In this document: one piece after another, positions 28,490-35,841 of the stretch
Layout: every line of letters starts with the position of its first letter
Numbering within the stretch: the first letter of the stretch is position 1
NCBI RefSeq assembly: GCF_003933745.1
Contig: NZ_RSEB01000004.1
Span: 496,001 to 560,000 of the forward strand
Length of the DNA stretch: 64,000 nucleotides
Source: Glycomyces terrestris
Lineage (GTDB): Bacteria > Actinomycetota > Actinomycetes > Mycobacteriales > Micromonosporaceae
Direction: 5' to 3'
Notes under the pieces: model-generated
Told to the model about the DNA's origin: nothing
Database searches by the model: none
The model's input: only the letters and a program-made list of their open reading frames with translations
Position numbers and translations under genes: made by a program

Positions 28490-29616
28490 GAGGCCGCCTC
28501 GGCGAGCGATCGCTGCTTCTCGTGGAAGTGCGGTGCGTGCTCCACGAGCCGGCCGGCCCGGTAGTAGGGGTCGTCCGCCCGCAGCGGGAGCTGGACGAAC
28601 GTCCGCTCGATGCCCGACTTGTAGATCGCGGTGACGACCTCGACCGCGTTCCGGCCGTCCCGGCCGTCGGCGATGGGCGCGCGTCCCTCGCGGATCGCGG
28701 ACAGGAGGTCGCCGATCTGCCCCGCGTGGCCGCGGTGGCGCAGCGGCTCGCGCTGCGCGACCACCGCCTCGATGGCCGCCACCAGGTCCGGATCGCCGCC
28801 CCGCTCGGGGAAGCCGGCCTCATTGGACCGCTCGGCGACGACCTTCCACGGCTGGGAGACCCGGGCCTTCTCGCCTTGGACGACGATCTCCTGCTCCTCG
28901 CCGTGGTGCACGACCGAGCTCGTCAGCTGAGCGAGGCCCTGCTCGAACCGGAACACCGCGACGGAGAGGTCCTCGACCTCGCTGTTGCCGTGCTGGGCGT
29001 TCGCGAGCATCGCGGTGATCTCGGTCGGGCGTCCCAGCATCCACAGCAGCAGGTCGATGTGGTGGATGGCGTGGTTGAGCGTGCAGCCGCCGCCTTCCTT
29101 CTCCCACGTGCCGCGCCACCACAGGTCGTAGTACGGCAGGCCCCGCCACCAGGCCGAGTCCACCCGGACGTGGGACACCGAGCCGAGCAGGCCCGAGTCG
29201 AGGACGTCCTTGAGCGTGGCGAGGTCGTCGCGGAAGCGGTTCTGCGCCACCACCGAGAGCAGCCTCCCGGAGCGCTCCTGCGCCGCGAGCATCGCGTCGC
29301 ATTCCTCCAGCGACGGCGCCATCGGCTTCTCCACCAGGACGTTCACGCCCGCGTCCAGTGCCGCCACGGCCAGCGCGGCGTGGGTGGACGGCGGCGTCGC
29401 GATGCTCACCAGGTCGAGGCGGGCCTCGGCAAGCATCCGCAGCGGGTCGTCGTACCCGGTCGCGTCTCCCAGCCCGAACGACGCGGCCTTCTCGGCCGCC
29501 TTGCCCGGCACGGCGTCGGCGAGCGCGACGATCTCGCATTCGTCGGGGAACGCGCGGTAGCCCTCGACGTGCGCCCCCGCGATGCCGCCGGTGCCGATGA
29601 TTCCTACTCTGAGCAT
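28486..29616 (-). CDS. Gfo/Idh/MocA family oxidoreductase
   Basis: A 376-residue protein with the normal family motifs: VGIIGTGGIAGAHVEGY at the N-terminus (NAD(P)-binding GxGxxA type), VSIATPPSTHAALAV, then VLVEKPMAPSLEECD with the conserved EKP lysine, and CTLNHAIHHIDLLLWMLG in the substrate domain. It is cytoplasmic and probably acts on a sugar or uronic acid delivered by the adjacent importer. GAGGAG precedes ATG 29616. It is the promoter-proximal gene of the minus-strand operon and faces the LacI gene across a palindromic operator. Confidence 0.9.
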   Translation of the reverse strand: MLRVGIIGTGGIAGAHVEGYRAFPDECEIVALADAVPGKAAEKAASFGLGDATGYDDPLRMLAEARLDLVSIATPPSTHAALAVAALDAGVNVLVEKPMAPSLEECDAMLAAQERSGRLLSVVAQNRFRDDLATLKDVLDSGLLGSVSHVRVDSAWWRGLPYYDLWWRGTWEKEGGGCTLNHAIHHIDLLLWMLGRPTEITAMLANAQHGNSEVEDLSVAVFRFEQGLAQLTSSVVHHGEEQEIVVQGEKARVSQPWKVVAERSNEAGFPERGGDPDLVAAIEAVVAQREPLRHRGHAGQIGDLLSAIREGRAPIADGRDGRNAVEVVTAIYKSGIERTFVQLPLRADDPYYRAGRLVEHAPHFHEKQRSLAEAAS

Positions 29617-29631
29617 GGCTCCTCAAGTCAA

Positions 29632-29658
29632 CTACTACGTATTACTAAGACGTAGTAG
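29632..29658. promoter_or_regulatory. Palindromic operator for the LacI-type regulator
   Basis: CTACTACGT (29632-29640) and ACGTAGTAG (29650-29658) are perfect 9-bp inverted arms around a 9-nt spacer. The site lies in the 114-bp divergent gap between the oxidoreductase operon and the LacI gene, 16-42 bp upstream of the operon's first start codon. This AT-rich site stands out in GC-rich surroundings and fits repression of both directions. Confidence 0.6.
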
Positions 29659-29730
29659 GTAGTATGAGCACGCCTCAGCCGCGGGGTCAAGGGCTTCGCG
29701 TGGATTTCTCAAGATGAAGGATGCAGGCAC

Positions 29731-30708
29731 ATGGAGAAACGGCCGACCAGCCACGACGTCGCTCGGCTCGCGGGGGTCTCGCAGACGACCGTCTCGCTGG
29801 TGTTCACCGGGCGCAACGGCATCTCGGCCGCGACTCGGGAGCGGGTCCTCCAAGCGGCCGCCGAGCTCAACTACCGCCCCAACCTCGCCGCCCGCTCCAT
29901 GCGCACGCGCCGCACCGGGCGGCTGGCGGTCGTCATCCCGTTCGCGGGCCTCAATCTCGCGCCCATCCTCGAGGGAGCCGTGACCACCGCGCGCGAGGCC
30001 GGATACGCCGTCGAGGTCGTCAGCCTGTCCAACGAGGAGATCGACGCGCTCCTCGACTCCTCCGAATACGAAGGGGTCCTCTCCTTCTCCCCCATGCCGG
30101 CGCCGCGGGAGTCGGCCGAGGAGTCGACCACCGCGTTCCTCGCGCTCTCCGAGTTCGACCAGGAGATGCACGCCACGGGGGCGTTCAGCGACGCGCAGCC
30201 GATGGTGGAGATGATGGAGCGCCTCGTCGAGCTCGGCCACCGGCGGTTCCTGCACGTCGCCGGCTCCCCCACCTTCCCCTCGGCCGTCGCGCGCCGCGAC
30301 CTCTACCTCGCCACCGTCGACCGGCTCGGGGTCGAGTCCGTGGGGGTCGTGGCGAACAGCTGGAGCGGGATCACCGCGAAGGAATGCGTGCTCGCGCTGC
30401 CCGACGACGTCATCCCGCTGGCGATCATCGCCGCGAACGACATCCTCGCCGCCGGCGCGATCCGCGGCTCGGTCGAGCGCGGATGGTCGGTCCCGGGAGA
30501 CGTCAGCGTGACGGGCTGGGACGACGCGGCGCTCAGCGCCCACTTCATCCCGTCCTTGACGACCGTGTTCCAAGACCGCGTCCGCCTCGGCGCCTACTCG
30601 ATGCGCCGGCTCATCGCCACCATCCGCGGCCAGGAGGCCCCCGAGCCGGAGACCGGCCTGCAAAAGGTCATCTGGCGCGAGTCGGTCGCCCCGCCGAGCA
30701 CCCGCTGA
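29731..30708 (+). CDS. LacI family transcriptional regulator
   Basis: A 325-residue regulator. The N-terminal LacI helix-turn-helix spans about 5-50 (TSHDVARLAGVSQTTVSLVF), followed by the hinge (YRPNLAARSMRTRRT). The periplasmic-binding-protein-like sensor domain contains IIAANDILAAGAIRG and VTGWDDAALSAHF. It should repress the divergent GH30/transport/oxidoreductase operon until a sugar inducer binds. A palindromic operator lies between the two units, and a strong hairpin follows the gene. Confidence 0.93.
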   Translation: MEKRPTSHDVARLAGVSQTTVSLVFTGRNGISAATRERVLQAAAELNYRPNLAARSMRTRRTGRLAVVIPFAGLNLAPILEGAVTTAREAGYAVEVVSLSNEEIDALLDSSEYEGVLSFSPMPAPRESAEESTTAFLALSEFDQEMHATGAFSDAQPMVEMMERLVELGHRRFLHVAGSPTFPSAVARRDLYLATVDRLGVESVGVVANSWSGITAKECVLALPDDVIPLAIIAANDILAAGAIRGSVERGWSVPGDVSVTGWDDAALSAHFIPSLTTVFQDRVRLGAYSMRRLIATIRGQEAPEPETGLQKVIWRESVAPPSTR

Positions 30709-30720
30709 CGCGAACCGCCG

Positions 30721-30754
30721 CCGCGAAGGCGGGGAGTGCACCCCGCCTTCGCGG
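30721..30754. terminator. Hairpin terminator between LacI and Vgb-like genes
   Basis: A perfect 14-bp stem (30721-30734 with 30741-30754) with a 6-nt loop lies 12 bases past the LacI gene's stop and 26 bases past the stop of the convergent Vgb-like gene. It can serve both. Confidence 0.65.
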
Positions 30755-30780
30755 GTGCGTCCACTGCGGCCGGAGGACGG

Positions 30781-31617
30781 CTACACCGGGTGCCGGGTCA
30801 GGCGGCCGGACTCCATTGCGACCCAGATCGCCGCGTCCGGACCGACGGTGAGTCCGTGGGGTTCGGCGCCTTCGAGTTCGAACTCCTGGACCGCTCCATC
30901 GACGGTGATGCGGGCCAGCTTGCCGGCGCCCCACTCGGTGAGCCAGAGTGCGCCGTCCGGTCCCGCCGTGATCGCGTGCGGCCGTGCCCCGCGGTCGGGG
31001 AGGGGGAACTCGGTGATCGCGCCGGAGGTGTCGATGCGGCCGACCTGCCCCGCACCGATCTCCACGAACCACAGCGCGTCGTCAGGGCCCGCGCAGATGC
31101 CGACCGGTGCCGCCCCGGGCGTGGGGAGCGGGTACGTGGTCACCACGCCGCCGGTCGTGATGCGGCCGATCGCGTTGCCCTGGTTGAGGGTGAACCACAG
31201 CGCTCCGTCGGGGCCCGCCGTGATCGCCGAGGGCATCGCTCCCGAGTCCGGGAGCGCGTACGAGGACATCTGCCCTTCCGAAGTGATGCGTCCGATCAGG
31301 TCGTCCTGCAATCGGGTGAACCACATGGCCCCGTCGGGGCCTGCGGCGATGCCGTACGGCGACGTCGCCTCGAACGCGGTGACGTCGCCGTCGACGGCGA
31401 TGCGCCCGATCCGGCCGCCGGCGAACTCGGTGAACCACAGGGCGCCGTCCGGGCCCGCGGTGATGACCGTGGGCTGGCCGTCGGCCGGTTCGAGGGAGAA
31501 GAACACCGGGTCCTCTCCGGGGACGGCGCGCCCGATGCGGCCTTGGTGGACGAGGGTGAACCAAAGCGCGCCGTCGGGGCCGCTGGTGACGCCGTACGGT
31601 GAACCGTCGATCAGCAT
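30781..31617 (-). CDS. vgb: Virginiamycin B lyase-like protein (streptogramin B lyase family)
   Basis: A 278-residue seven-bladed beta-propeller. Each blade carries an 'ITAGPDGALWFTE/L ... GRI' repeat of about 40 residues. Staphylococcal Vgb opens the lactone ring of type B streptogramins by elimination, using His228, Glu268, His270 and Glu284. The equivalents appear to be His214 (RPHAIT), Glu252 and His254 (AEPHGLT) and Glu269 (AMESG). Length is near the usual 290-300. There is no signal peptide, as expected for a cytoplasmic resistance enzyme. Its ATG lies inside the last codons of a destroyed ABC-F gene. It is divergent from a TetR gene. Some propellers of this family have other functions, so resistance is likely but unproven. 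Confidence 0.82.
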   Translation of the reverse strand: MLIDGSPYGVTSGPDGALWFTLVHQGRIGRAVPGEDPVFFSLEPADGQPTVITAGPDGALWFTEFAGGRIGRIAVDGDVTAFEATSPYGIAAGPDGAMWFTRLQDDLIGRITSEGQMSSYALPDSGAMPSAITAGPDGALWFTLNQGNAIGRITTGGVVTTYPLPTPGAAPVGICAGPDDALWFVEIGAGQVGRIDTSGAITEFPLPDRGARPHAITAGPDGALWLTEWGAGKLARITVDGAVQEFELEGAEPHGLTVGPDAAIWVAMESGRLTRHPV

Positions 31618-31715
31618 GGAAGAGCAAGCTCCTTTCCATTGAAGCGGCGCCGCAGCGCCCGGTCGTGCGAGACCACCAGGAGGGTCCGCTGGAAGTCGCC
31701 GAGCGTCCGCCGGGT
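31611..31715 (-). pseudogene. Remnant 3' end of an ABC-F ATPase gene
   Basis: In the minus-strand frame ending with TGA at 31613-31611, about 31 codons read as TLGDFQRTLLVVSHDRALRR and then FNGKELAL. This is the C-terminal end of an ABC-F protein: the H-loop VSHDR preceded by '-F-x-x-TLLVV' and followed by a short tail. No P-loop, signature or linker exists upstream; the region meets the TetR promoter within about 60 bases. The stop overlaps the vgb-like ATG by 7 nt (ATGCTGA), so the intact gene would have been translationally coupled to it. ABC-F proteins such as Vga protect ribosomes from type A streptogramins and related drugs. Coordinates mark the recognisable part. Confidence 0.6.
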
Positions 31716-31774
31716 GGCCGAGACTCCTCGGAGGGTCGGCCGTACAGCCAGGACGACTCCAATCGCAACTAATG

Positions 31775-31787
31775 TAGCTTTAAGCTA
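31775..31787. promoter_or_regulatory. Candidate TetR operator
   Basis: TAGCTT-T-AAGCTA is a perfect 6-bp inverted repeat with a 1-nt centre. It lies 36-48 bp upstream of the TetR TTG start and upstream of the vgb-like gene and its ABC-F remnant. This AT-rich dyad in a divergent gap is a likely autoregulatory operator. Confidence 0.45.
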
Positions 31788-31822
31788 GCACGAGGATCAC
31801 CTTAACGCAACTGGAGTAGATT

Positions 31823-32410
31823 TTGGAGACACGCCCTGGTGGCCGCAGCGCCCGCGTCCGCGAAGCCGTGCGACAGGCCACGCTCATCGAACTGGCCGAG
31901 AACGGCTACAGCGGTTTGACCGTGGACGCTGTGGCGAGCCGCTCAGGCGTGCACAAGACCACCGTGTACCGGCGCTGGGGCAACGCGGAGGGCCTGATCG
32001 CCGACGCGCTCGAACTGGCGAGCAGCGAACCGTGGCCGCTGCCCGACACCGGCTCGCTGCAGGGCGACCTGCGGGGGATCGTCGAACTCGTGCGCAGCGG
32101 GTTCGCCGATCCCACCAGCGGGCCGATCGCCGCCGCGTTCGTGTCGGCCGCCGTGCAGAGCTCCGGTCCCGCGCAGGCGCTGCACGCGTTCTTCGCCTCC
32201 CGCCACGAGCAGGCGGCGCCGATCGTGGAACGGGCGATCGCGCGCGGCGAGATCCCGGCGGACACCGACGCGGCAGAGCTGATCAGGACGGCCGTCGGGC
32301 CGATCTACTACCGGTTGTTCATCACCCACGAGCCGGTCACCGTGCGCGACGCCGAACGCGCGGCCGACGCCGCGTTCGCCGCCGCCCGCGCGGGGGTCCT
32401 GCATCCGTAA
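31823..32410 (+). CDS. TetR family transcriptional regulator
   Basis: A 195-residue repressor. The helix-turn-helix covers about 12-60 (LIELAENGYSGLTVDAVASR, SGVHKTTVYRRWGNAEGLIA). A C-terminal helical domain of the TetR_C type common in Streptomyces follows (GPIYYRLFITHEPV). The start is TTG 31823, supported by GGAG at 31813-31816 with a 6-nt spacing. It is divergent from the vgb-like gene, and a dyad lies between. Drug-responsive control of the former ABC-F/vgb unit is the natural inference. Confidence 0.9.
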   Translation: METRPGGRSARVREAVRQATLIELAENGYSGLTVDAVASRSGVHKTTVYRRWGNAEGLIADALELASSEPWPLPDTGSLQGDLRGIVELVRSGFADPTSGPIAAAFVSAAVQSSGPAQALHAFFASRHEQAAPIVERAIARGEIPADTDAAELIRTAVGPIYYRLFITHEPVTVRDAERAADAAFAAARAGVLHP

Positions 32411-32507
32411 GGAAACCGCGTCGACGCGGTCACCTGCCGATACGCCGCACGGCTGCGGCCAGAAGGGCTCCAGAGACCTTCAGGGCCACCCAGGGCTGCA
32501 TAGACGG

Positions 32508-32543
32508 AACCCCAGACCGGGACTTCGTCCCCGGCCTGGGGTT
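32508..32543. terminator. Hairpin between convergent TetR and membrane-protein genes
   Basis: AACCCCAGACCGGGAC (32508-32523) pairs with a matching arm ending in CCTGGGGTT at 32543, with one extra C and a 3-nt loop. It is 15 bases from the minus-strand gene's stop and about 100 bases from the TetR gene's stop. Confidence 0.55.
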
Positions 32544-32558
32544 GCACCCACGATCTGC

Positions 32559-33155
32559 TCAGGCGGCGGGGTGCCTGCTGCGCAGCCACCAGGCGATCTG
32601 GCCCAGCGCGCCCACGACGATCGCGCCGAGGAGGACGTTCACGAGCACCTCGTCGGCGAGGGTGAGCGCCGAGCTCTGGTACGCACCGGTCCTCAACGCC
32701 GGCACCTGGACGGTCACGGCGAAGGCAAGGCACGCGAGCGCGGCCGCGCCGTACGCGATCCGTCGCCCGGGCAGCGGCCAGGACGCCGCGACGAGCACCG
32801 CCGCGGCGGCGAGGAACGCGGCCGTGAAGCCCACCGGCGCCGTCTCGGCCGGATCGGACCCGAGGAGGAAGTACACGGCGGTGACCAGCAGCGAGAGCAG
32901 CATCGCGGCCAGGGCGCCCCCTTCGGCGAGGTACGTCGCCACCCGCGGGCGCGGCATTCGCCATGAGGCCCACAGGAGCCAGGGCGCGGGCAGGGCCAGG
33001 ATCGCGATGCCGAGCGCGGTCTGGGCCGGGCCGGAGAGGTCGCCGTCCAAGGCGAGCCAGCCCATGAGCAGGAGAACCCATGCGACGGGGGCGAGGCCCC
33101 AGGCGATGGCGGGGACGTTGCCCCGTGTGGCGGTGGTCTGCGATGTGGTGTCCAT
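32559..33155 (-). CDS. Integral membrane protein of unknown function
   Basis: A 198-residue protein with six hydrophobic segments (for example AIAWGLAPVAWVLLLMGWLA, ALGIAILALPAPWLLWASW, VLVNVLLGAIVVGALGQIAW) and short polar loops. I do not recognise the family. The frame is open to 33230; the ATG at 33155 is chosen because the membrane pattern starts soon after it, but it has no clear ribosome binding site, so the start is uncertain. It is transcribed alone, convergent with the TetR gene. Confidence 0.6.
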   Translation of the reverse strand: MDTTSQTTATRGNVPAIAWGLAPVAWVLLLMGWLALDGDLSGPAQTALGIAILALPAPWLLWASWRMPRPRVATYLAEGGALAAMLLSLLVTAVYFLLGSDPAETAPVGFTAAFLAAAAVLVAASWPLPGRRIAYGAAALACLAFAVTVQVPALRTGAYQSSALTLADEVLVNVLLGAIVVGALGQIAWWLRSRHPAA

Positions 33156-33313
33156 GGAAGCAGTGTCGCAACCCTGGTCAAGCCCCCTGCCAGGGAATTC
33201 GGACACTATCTGGAGGGTTCCCACAACCACGCCCTCCCCGTGCCCGCATCCCCGCGGTATTTTTCTAGGTTTCCGACAAACGATGTGCCGGCCGTGCGCT
33301 CAAGGCCGGAGGC

Positions 33314-33361
33314 CCTGAGCGCCCGCGGTGGGCGCGGGCCGGGTCGCCGCGGGCGCTCAGG
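33314..33361 (-). terminator. Long hairpin overlapping the stop of the iron permease-like gene
   Basis: A perfect 15-bp stem (33314-33328 with 33347-33361) with an 18-nt loop includes the stop codon of the minus-strand gene at 33357. It probably terminates that gene. Confidence 0.5.
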
Positions 33362-33776
33362 CGCTCTCGCGGTCCTCCAGCCCCACGGCCCGGCGCAGCT
33401 CGTCCTTCTGCTTGCGCAGGTCCTCGGAGTCCTCCCCGACGTGGTTCATCAGGTGCGACAGCGCGTCGGCCATGGCGTTGAGCTTGTGCTGCACGGCCTT
33501 CTCGTTGCGCGACTGCGTGTTCTGGAGGAGGGCGACCATCAGGAACGTGATGATGGTGGTCGGGGTGTTGATGATCAGCTGCCAGGTGTCGAAGTCGAAG
33601 AAGATGATCAGCGGCGCCCACAGCAGCACCAGCAGGACGCAGCACGAGAAGAACCACGCCCGCGAGGCGAAGTCCGCGACGTGCGAGGCCAAGTGGTCGA
33701 AGAACCCGACCTTGGCGCTGACGTCGGAGGGCATGACGGCCGAAGCCTCCGGATCACGATCCATTTCGGAGCTCAT
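33357..33776 (-). CDS. Low-affinity iron permease family protein
   Basis: A 139-residue protein. Two hydrophobic segments (AWFFSCCVLLVLLWAPLIIF and TTIITFLMVALLQNTQ) are followed by NTQSRNEKAVQHKLNAM, the hallmark of the bacterial 'low affinity iron permease' (Fet4-like) family. A charged helical C-terminal tail ends the protein. The annotation comes from yeast Fet4; bacterial members are much shorter and their transport role is unproven. ATG 33776 lies 6 nt after TATAAC, near the leaderless pattern seen for other genes here. Nearby genes on the same strand encode DUF202 membrane proteins. Confidence 0.82.
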   Translation of the reverse strand: MSSEMDRDPEASAVMPSDVSAKVGFFDHLASHVADFASRAWFFSCCVLLVLLWAPLIIFFDFDTWQLIINTPTTIITFLMVALLQNTQSRNEKAVQHKLNAMADALSHLMNHVGEDSEDLRKQKDELRRAVGLEDRESA

Positions 33777-33866
33777 TCCCGAGTTATACCCGAAGGCGGC
33801 CCTCCCGAAGGACGCCGCACCGGCGTGCCATCGGGAACGACGCGGACGATCGGCCCGCCCGCTGTG

Positions 33867-34214
33867 TCAAGCCCCCGCGGCGATCACCCAGGCGGCGGCG
33901 ACCAGGCCGAGCCCGGCGGTGAGGCAGCAGGTGGTCAGGAGCAGGCGCCCTCCCGGCGGCGCGGGCCTGCGGCTGCGGAGGTGGAGGGCGAGCCGGCGTT
34001 CGCGGCGGTGGGCCCAGTGCACCAGTGCCAGGCCGCCGAGCACCGCGAGCGCGGTCAGCTCGAGGGCGAGCCACGGCGCCTGGGAGGCGGTGGCGCGGGC
34101 GGCCAGGATCAGGCCGGCGCACAGCGCCAGCGCGGTGCGCCGCCACGCCAGAGCGGTGCGTTCAGGTTGCAGTCCCCGGTCCCAGTGGCTGCGGGGCGGC
34201 CCGGAAGCGCTCAC
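33867..34214 (-). CDS. DUF202 membrane protein
   Basis: A 115-residue protein with the DUF202 signature DRGLQPERTALAWRRTALAL followed by three hydrophobic segments, the last near the C-terminus (LGLVAAAWVIAAG). The start is GTG 34214: its GTGA overlaps the TGA of the upstream DUF202 gene. Frames opening further upstream would overlap that gene heavily. DUF202 proteins often occur as such tandem pairs; no function is established. Confidence 0.85.
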   Translation of the reverse strand: MSASGPPRSHWDRGLQPERTALAWRRTALALCAGLILAARATASQAPWLALELTALAVLGGLALVHWAHRRERRLALHLRSRRPAPPGGRLLLTTCCLTAGLGLVAAAWVIAAGA

Positions 34215-34684
34215 AGGACAGGGCCGGCGGCCAGGCCCGCGGCGACGAGGACGGCCACCAGCGCCACCGCGACGGCGATCGGCAGCGCCAGGGACGGAGC
34301 GGGCAGCGGCTGCCCCGTGCGGATGGCCCGCTCGGTGCGCGTCCAGGTCCGCCACGCCTGTGCGGGCAGGGCGACGCCGACCGCGATCAGGATCAGCGCC
34401 GCGCTCAAGCGGATCGGGCCCGGCAGCGCCGTCGCCAGGGCCTGGAGTGCGATGCCTCCGGCGATGAAGGCCAGCGCGGTCCGGATCGACGCGAGGAAGG
34501 TGCGCTCGTTCGCCAGCGAGAAGCGCGGGTCGGGTTCCTCGCCGTGCTCGTACACGGACTTGGGGAACCGCCGGCCCGTGTGCGGCTTCTGCTCGGCGCC
34601 GGATCCTGGGCGCCGCTCGGGGTCGCGATCGTCGTGCGGCGTGCCCCGTCCGCCACCGGCTGTGGGGGTGTGCGCGGTCCTCAC
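34211..34684 (-). CDS. YidH-like DUF202 membrane protein
   Basis: A 157-residue protein. A polar, probably disordered N-terminus of about 45 residues precedes DPRFSLANERTFLASIRTAL, the YidH/DUF202 core. Three membrane helices follow, the last ending the protein. GTG 34684 has GGAG 8 nt upstream; the longer open frame to 34891 is not needed. It is coupled by a GTGA overlap to the smaller DUF202 gene. Function unknown. Confidence 0.85.
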   Translation of the reverse strand: MRTAHTPTAGGGRGTPHDDRDPERRPGSGAEQKPHTGRRFPKSVYEHGEEPDPRFSLANERTFLASIRTALAFIAGGIALQALATALPGPIRLSAALILIAVGVALPAQAWRTWTRTERAIRTGQPLPAPSLALPIAVAVALVAVLVAAGLAAGPVL

Positions 34685-34928
34685 GTGCGGAACTCCAAAG
34701 GTCTGCAACCGTCGGTCTTGCGAGCGGCCTTCACGGCCGCGACTGCACCATAAGAAGCCGCCCGCACGACCGGAGAGGAGGAGCCCGAGAAGATGAACTG
34801 CATCGCCCCACCGCGCATTCGCGGAGGCGACCGGGGTGCACGGGGGTGGCACCGCACTCCTGGGCGGGTGCCGTCGCAGCCGCAGCCGCACCCCGTTTGC
34901 GCTGCGCCAAGAGGCCTACGATGGGCGC

Positions 34929-35126
34929 ATGGCAAAACCCTCAATGAAGATCGAATTTGAGGTCTGGGTCAACGCGAAGGGCGAGATTCACCTGACGAGC
35001 AACGACGGCCGTCTGGCGAAGGGGATCAACATCCGAGCCAAGGAGGGCCTCGAATCCACCCGGGTCCTTCGCGAAGCCCTGGCGGAGCAGCTCCCGTCCG
35101 GCCACGGCAAGCACTCCAAGCCTTGA
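34929..35126 (+). CDS. Small hypothetical protein (65 aa)
   Basis: A 65-residue soluble protein with no family I recognise. It starts MAKPSMKIEFEVWVNAKGEI, two likely beta strands, followed by LTSNDGRLAKGINI and a helix (EGLESTRVLREALAEQL). The small beta-beta-alpha layout and the balanced composition, unlike the arginine-rich shadow frames, support a real gene. ATG 34929 lies exactly 6 nt after TACGAT (34917-34922), a -10 element, and no ribosome binding site is present, so a leaderless transcript is likely. Confidence 0.6.
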   Translation: MAKPSMKIEFEVWVNAKGEIHLTSNDGRLAKGINIRAKEGLESTRVLREALAEQLPSGHGKHSKP

Positions 35127-35331
35127 ACCAGACCCCGAGACAGGGCTGGCGCCCCGGTTCCCGGACCGCTCCACCTCGCGGTGGTCGGCCATGATCAGCT
35201 CCACGATCCCCATCAAGCCCTGTCGGACCGGTCGCCGCGCCTGAGACGCCCGGCGACGCCGATCGTGCGGTACCCCGGCCCGGACTCGGTGCGAGGCGTT
35301 TGCCGCCGCCTTGCTGCGGTATCCGCCGGGC

Positions 35332-35841
35332 ATGGACGACGACGGGGCGCCGCCGCGCGCCGAGCACGCGGCACCCGCCCGCGCCGAAGCGCGGGCGGGC
35401 CAGTCGCTCGCGGCGTGCGCGCTGATCGGCGCGGCCGCCATGGCCGGGGTCGACGAGATCGTCTTCCATCAGCTCCTCCGCTGGCACCACTTCTTCGACC
35501 GCTCGACCACCGCGGTCGGGCTGGTCTCGGACGGCCTCCTGCACACCGCGGAGCTGCTGGCCCTGGTCGCCGGGTTCACCTGGTTCGCGGACCTGCGCCG
35601 CCGCGGCGCCGTCGATCCCGCCCACGCCTGGGCCGGCCTGGTCCTCGGCCTGGGCGGCTTCCAGCTCTTCGACGGGATCGTCGACCACAAGCTGCTGCGC
35701 CTCCACCAGATCCGCTACGGCGTCGATCCTCTGCCGTACGACCTGGTCTGGAACGGCACCGCCCTCGTACTGCTCGCCGTCGGCGCTGCCCTAGCCGTCC
35801 GCGCCCGCCGCCGCATGCGCGCCGCCCGGTCCCGGTCGTGA
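35332..35841 (+). CDS. DUF2243 membrane protein
   Basis: A 169-residue membrane protein with four hydrophobic segments and the DUF2243 motifs GVDEIVFHQLLRWHHFFD and GGFQLFDGIVDHKLLRLHQI. The conserved His and Asp residues sit at membrane edges and may bind a metal. The family is often linked with the CtaG-type gene that follows, as here, by a GTGA overlap. ATG 35332 starts 6 nt after TATCCG, a weak -10-like hexamer; the frame from 35311 is 7 codons longer. Confidence 0.85.
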   Translation: MDDDGAPPRAEHAAPARAEARAGQSLAACALIGAAAMAGVDEIVFHQLLRWHHFFDRSTTAVGLVSDGLLHTAELLALVAGFTWFADLRRRGAVDPAHAWAGLVLGLGGFQLFDGIVDHKLLRLHQIRYGVDPLPYDLVWNGTALVLLAVGAALAVRARRRMRAARSRS

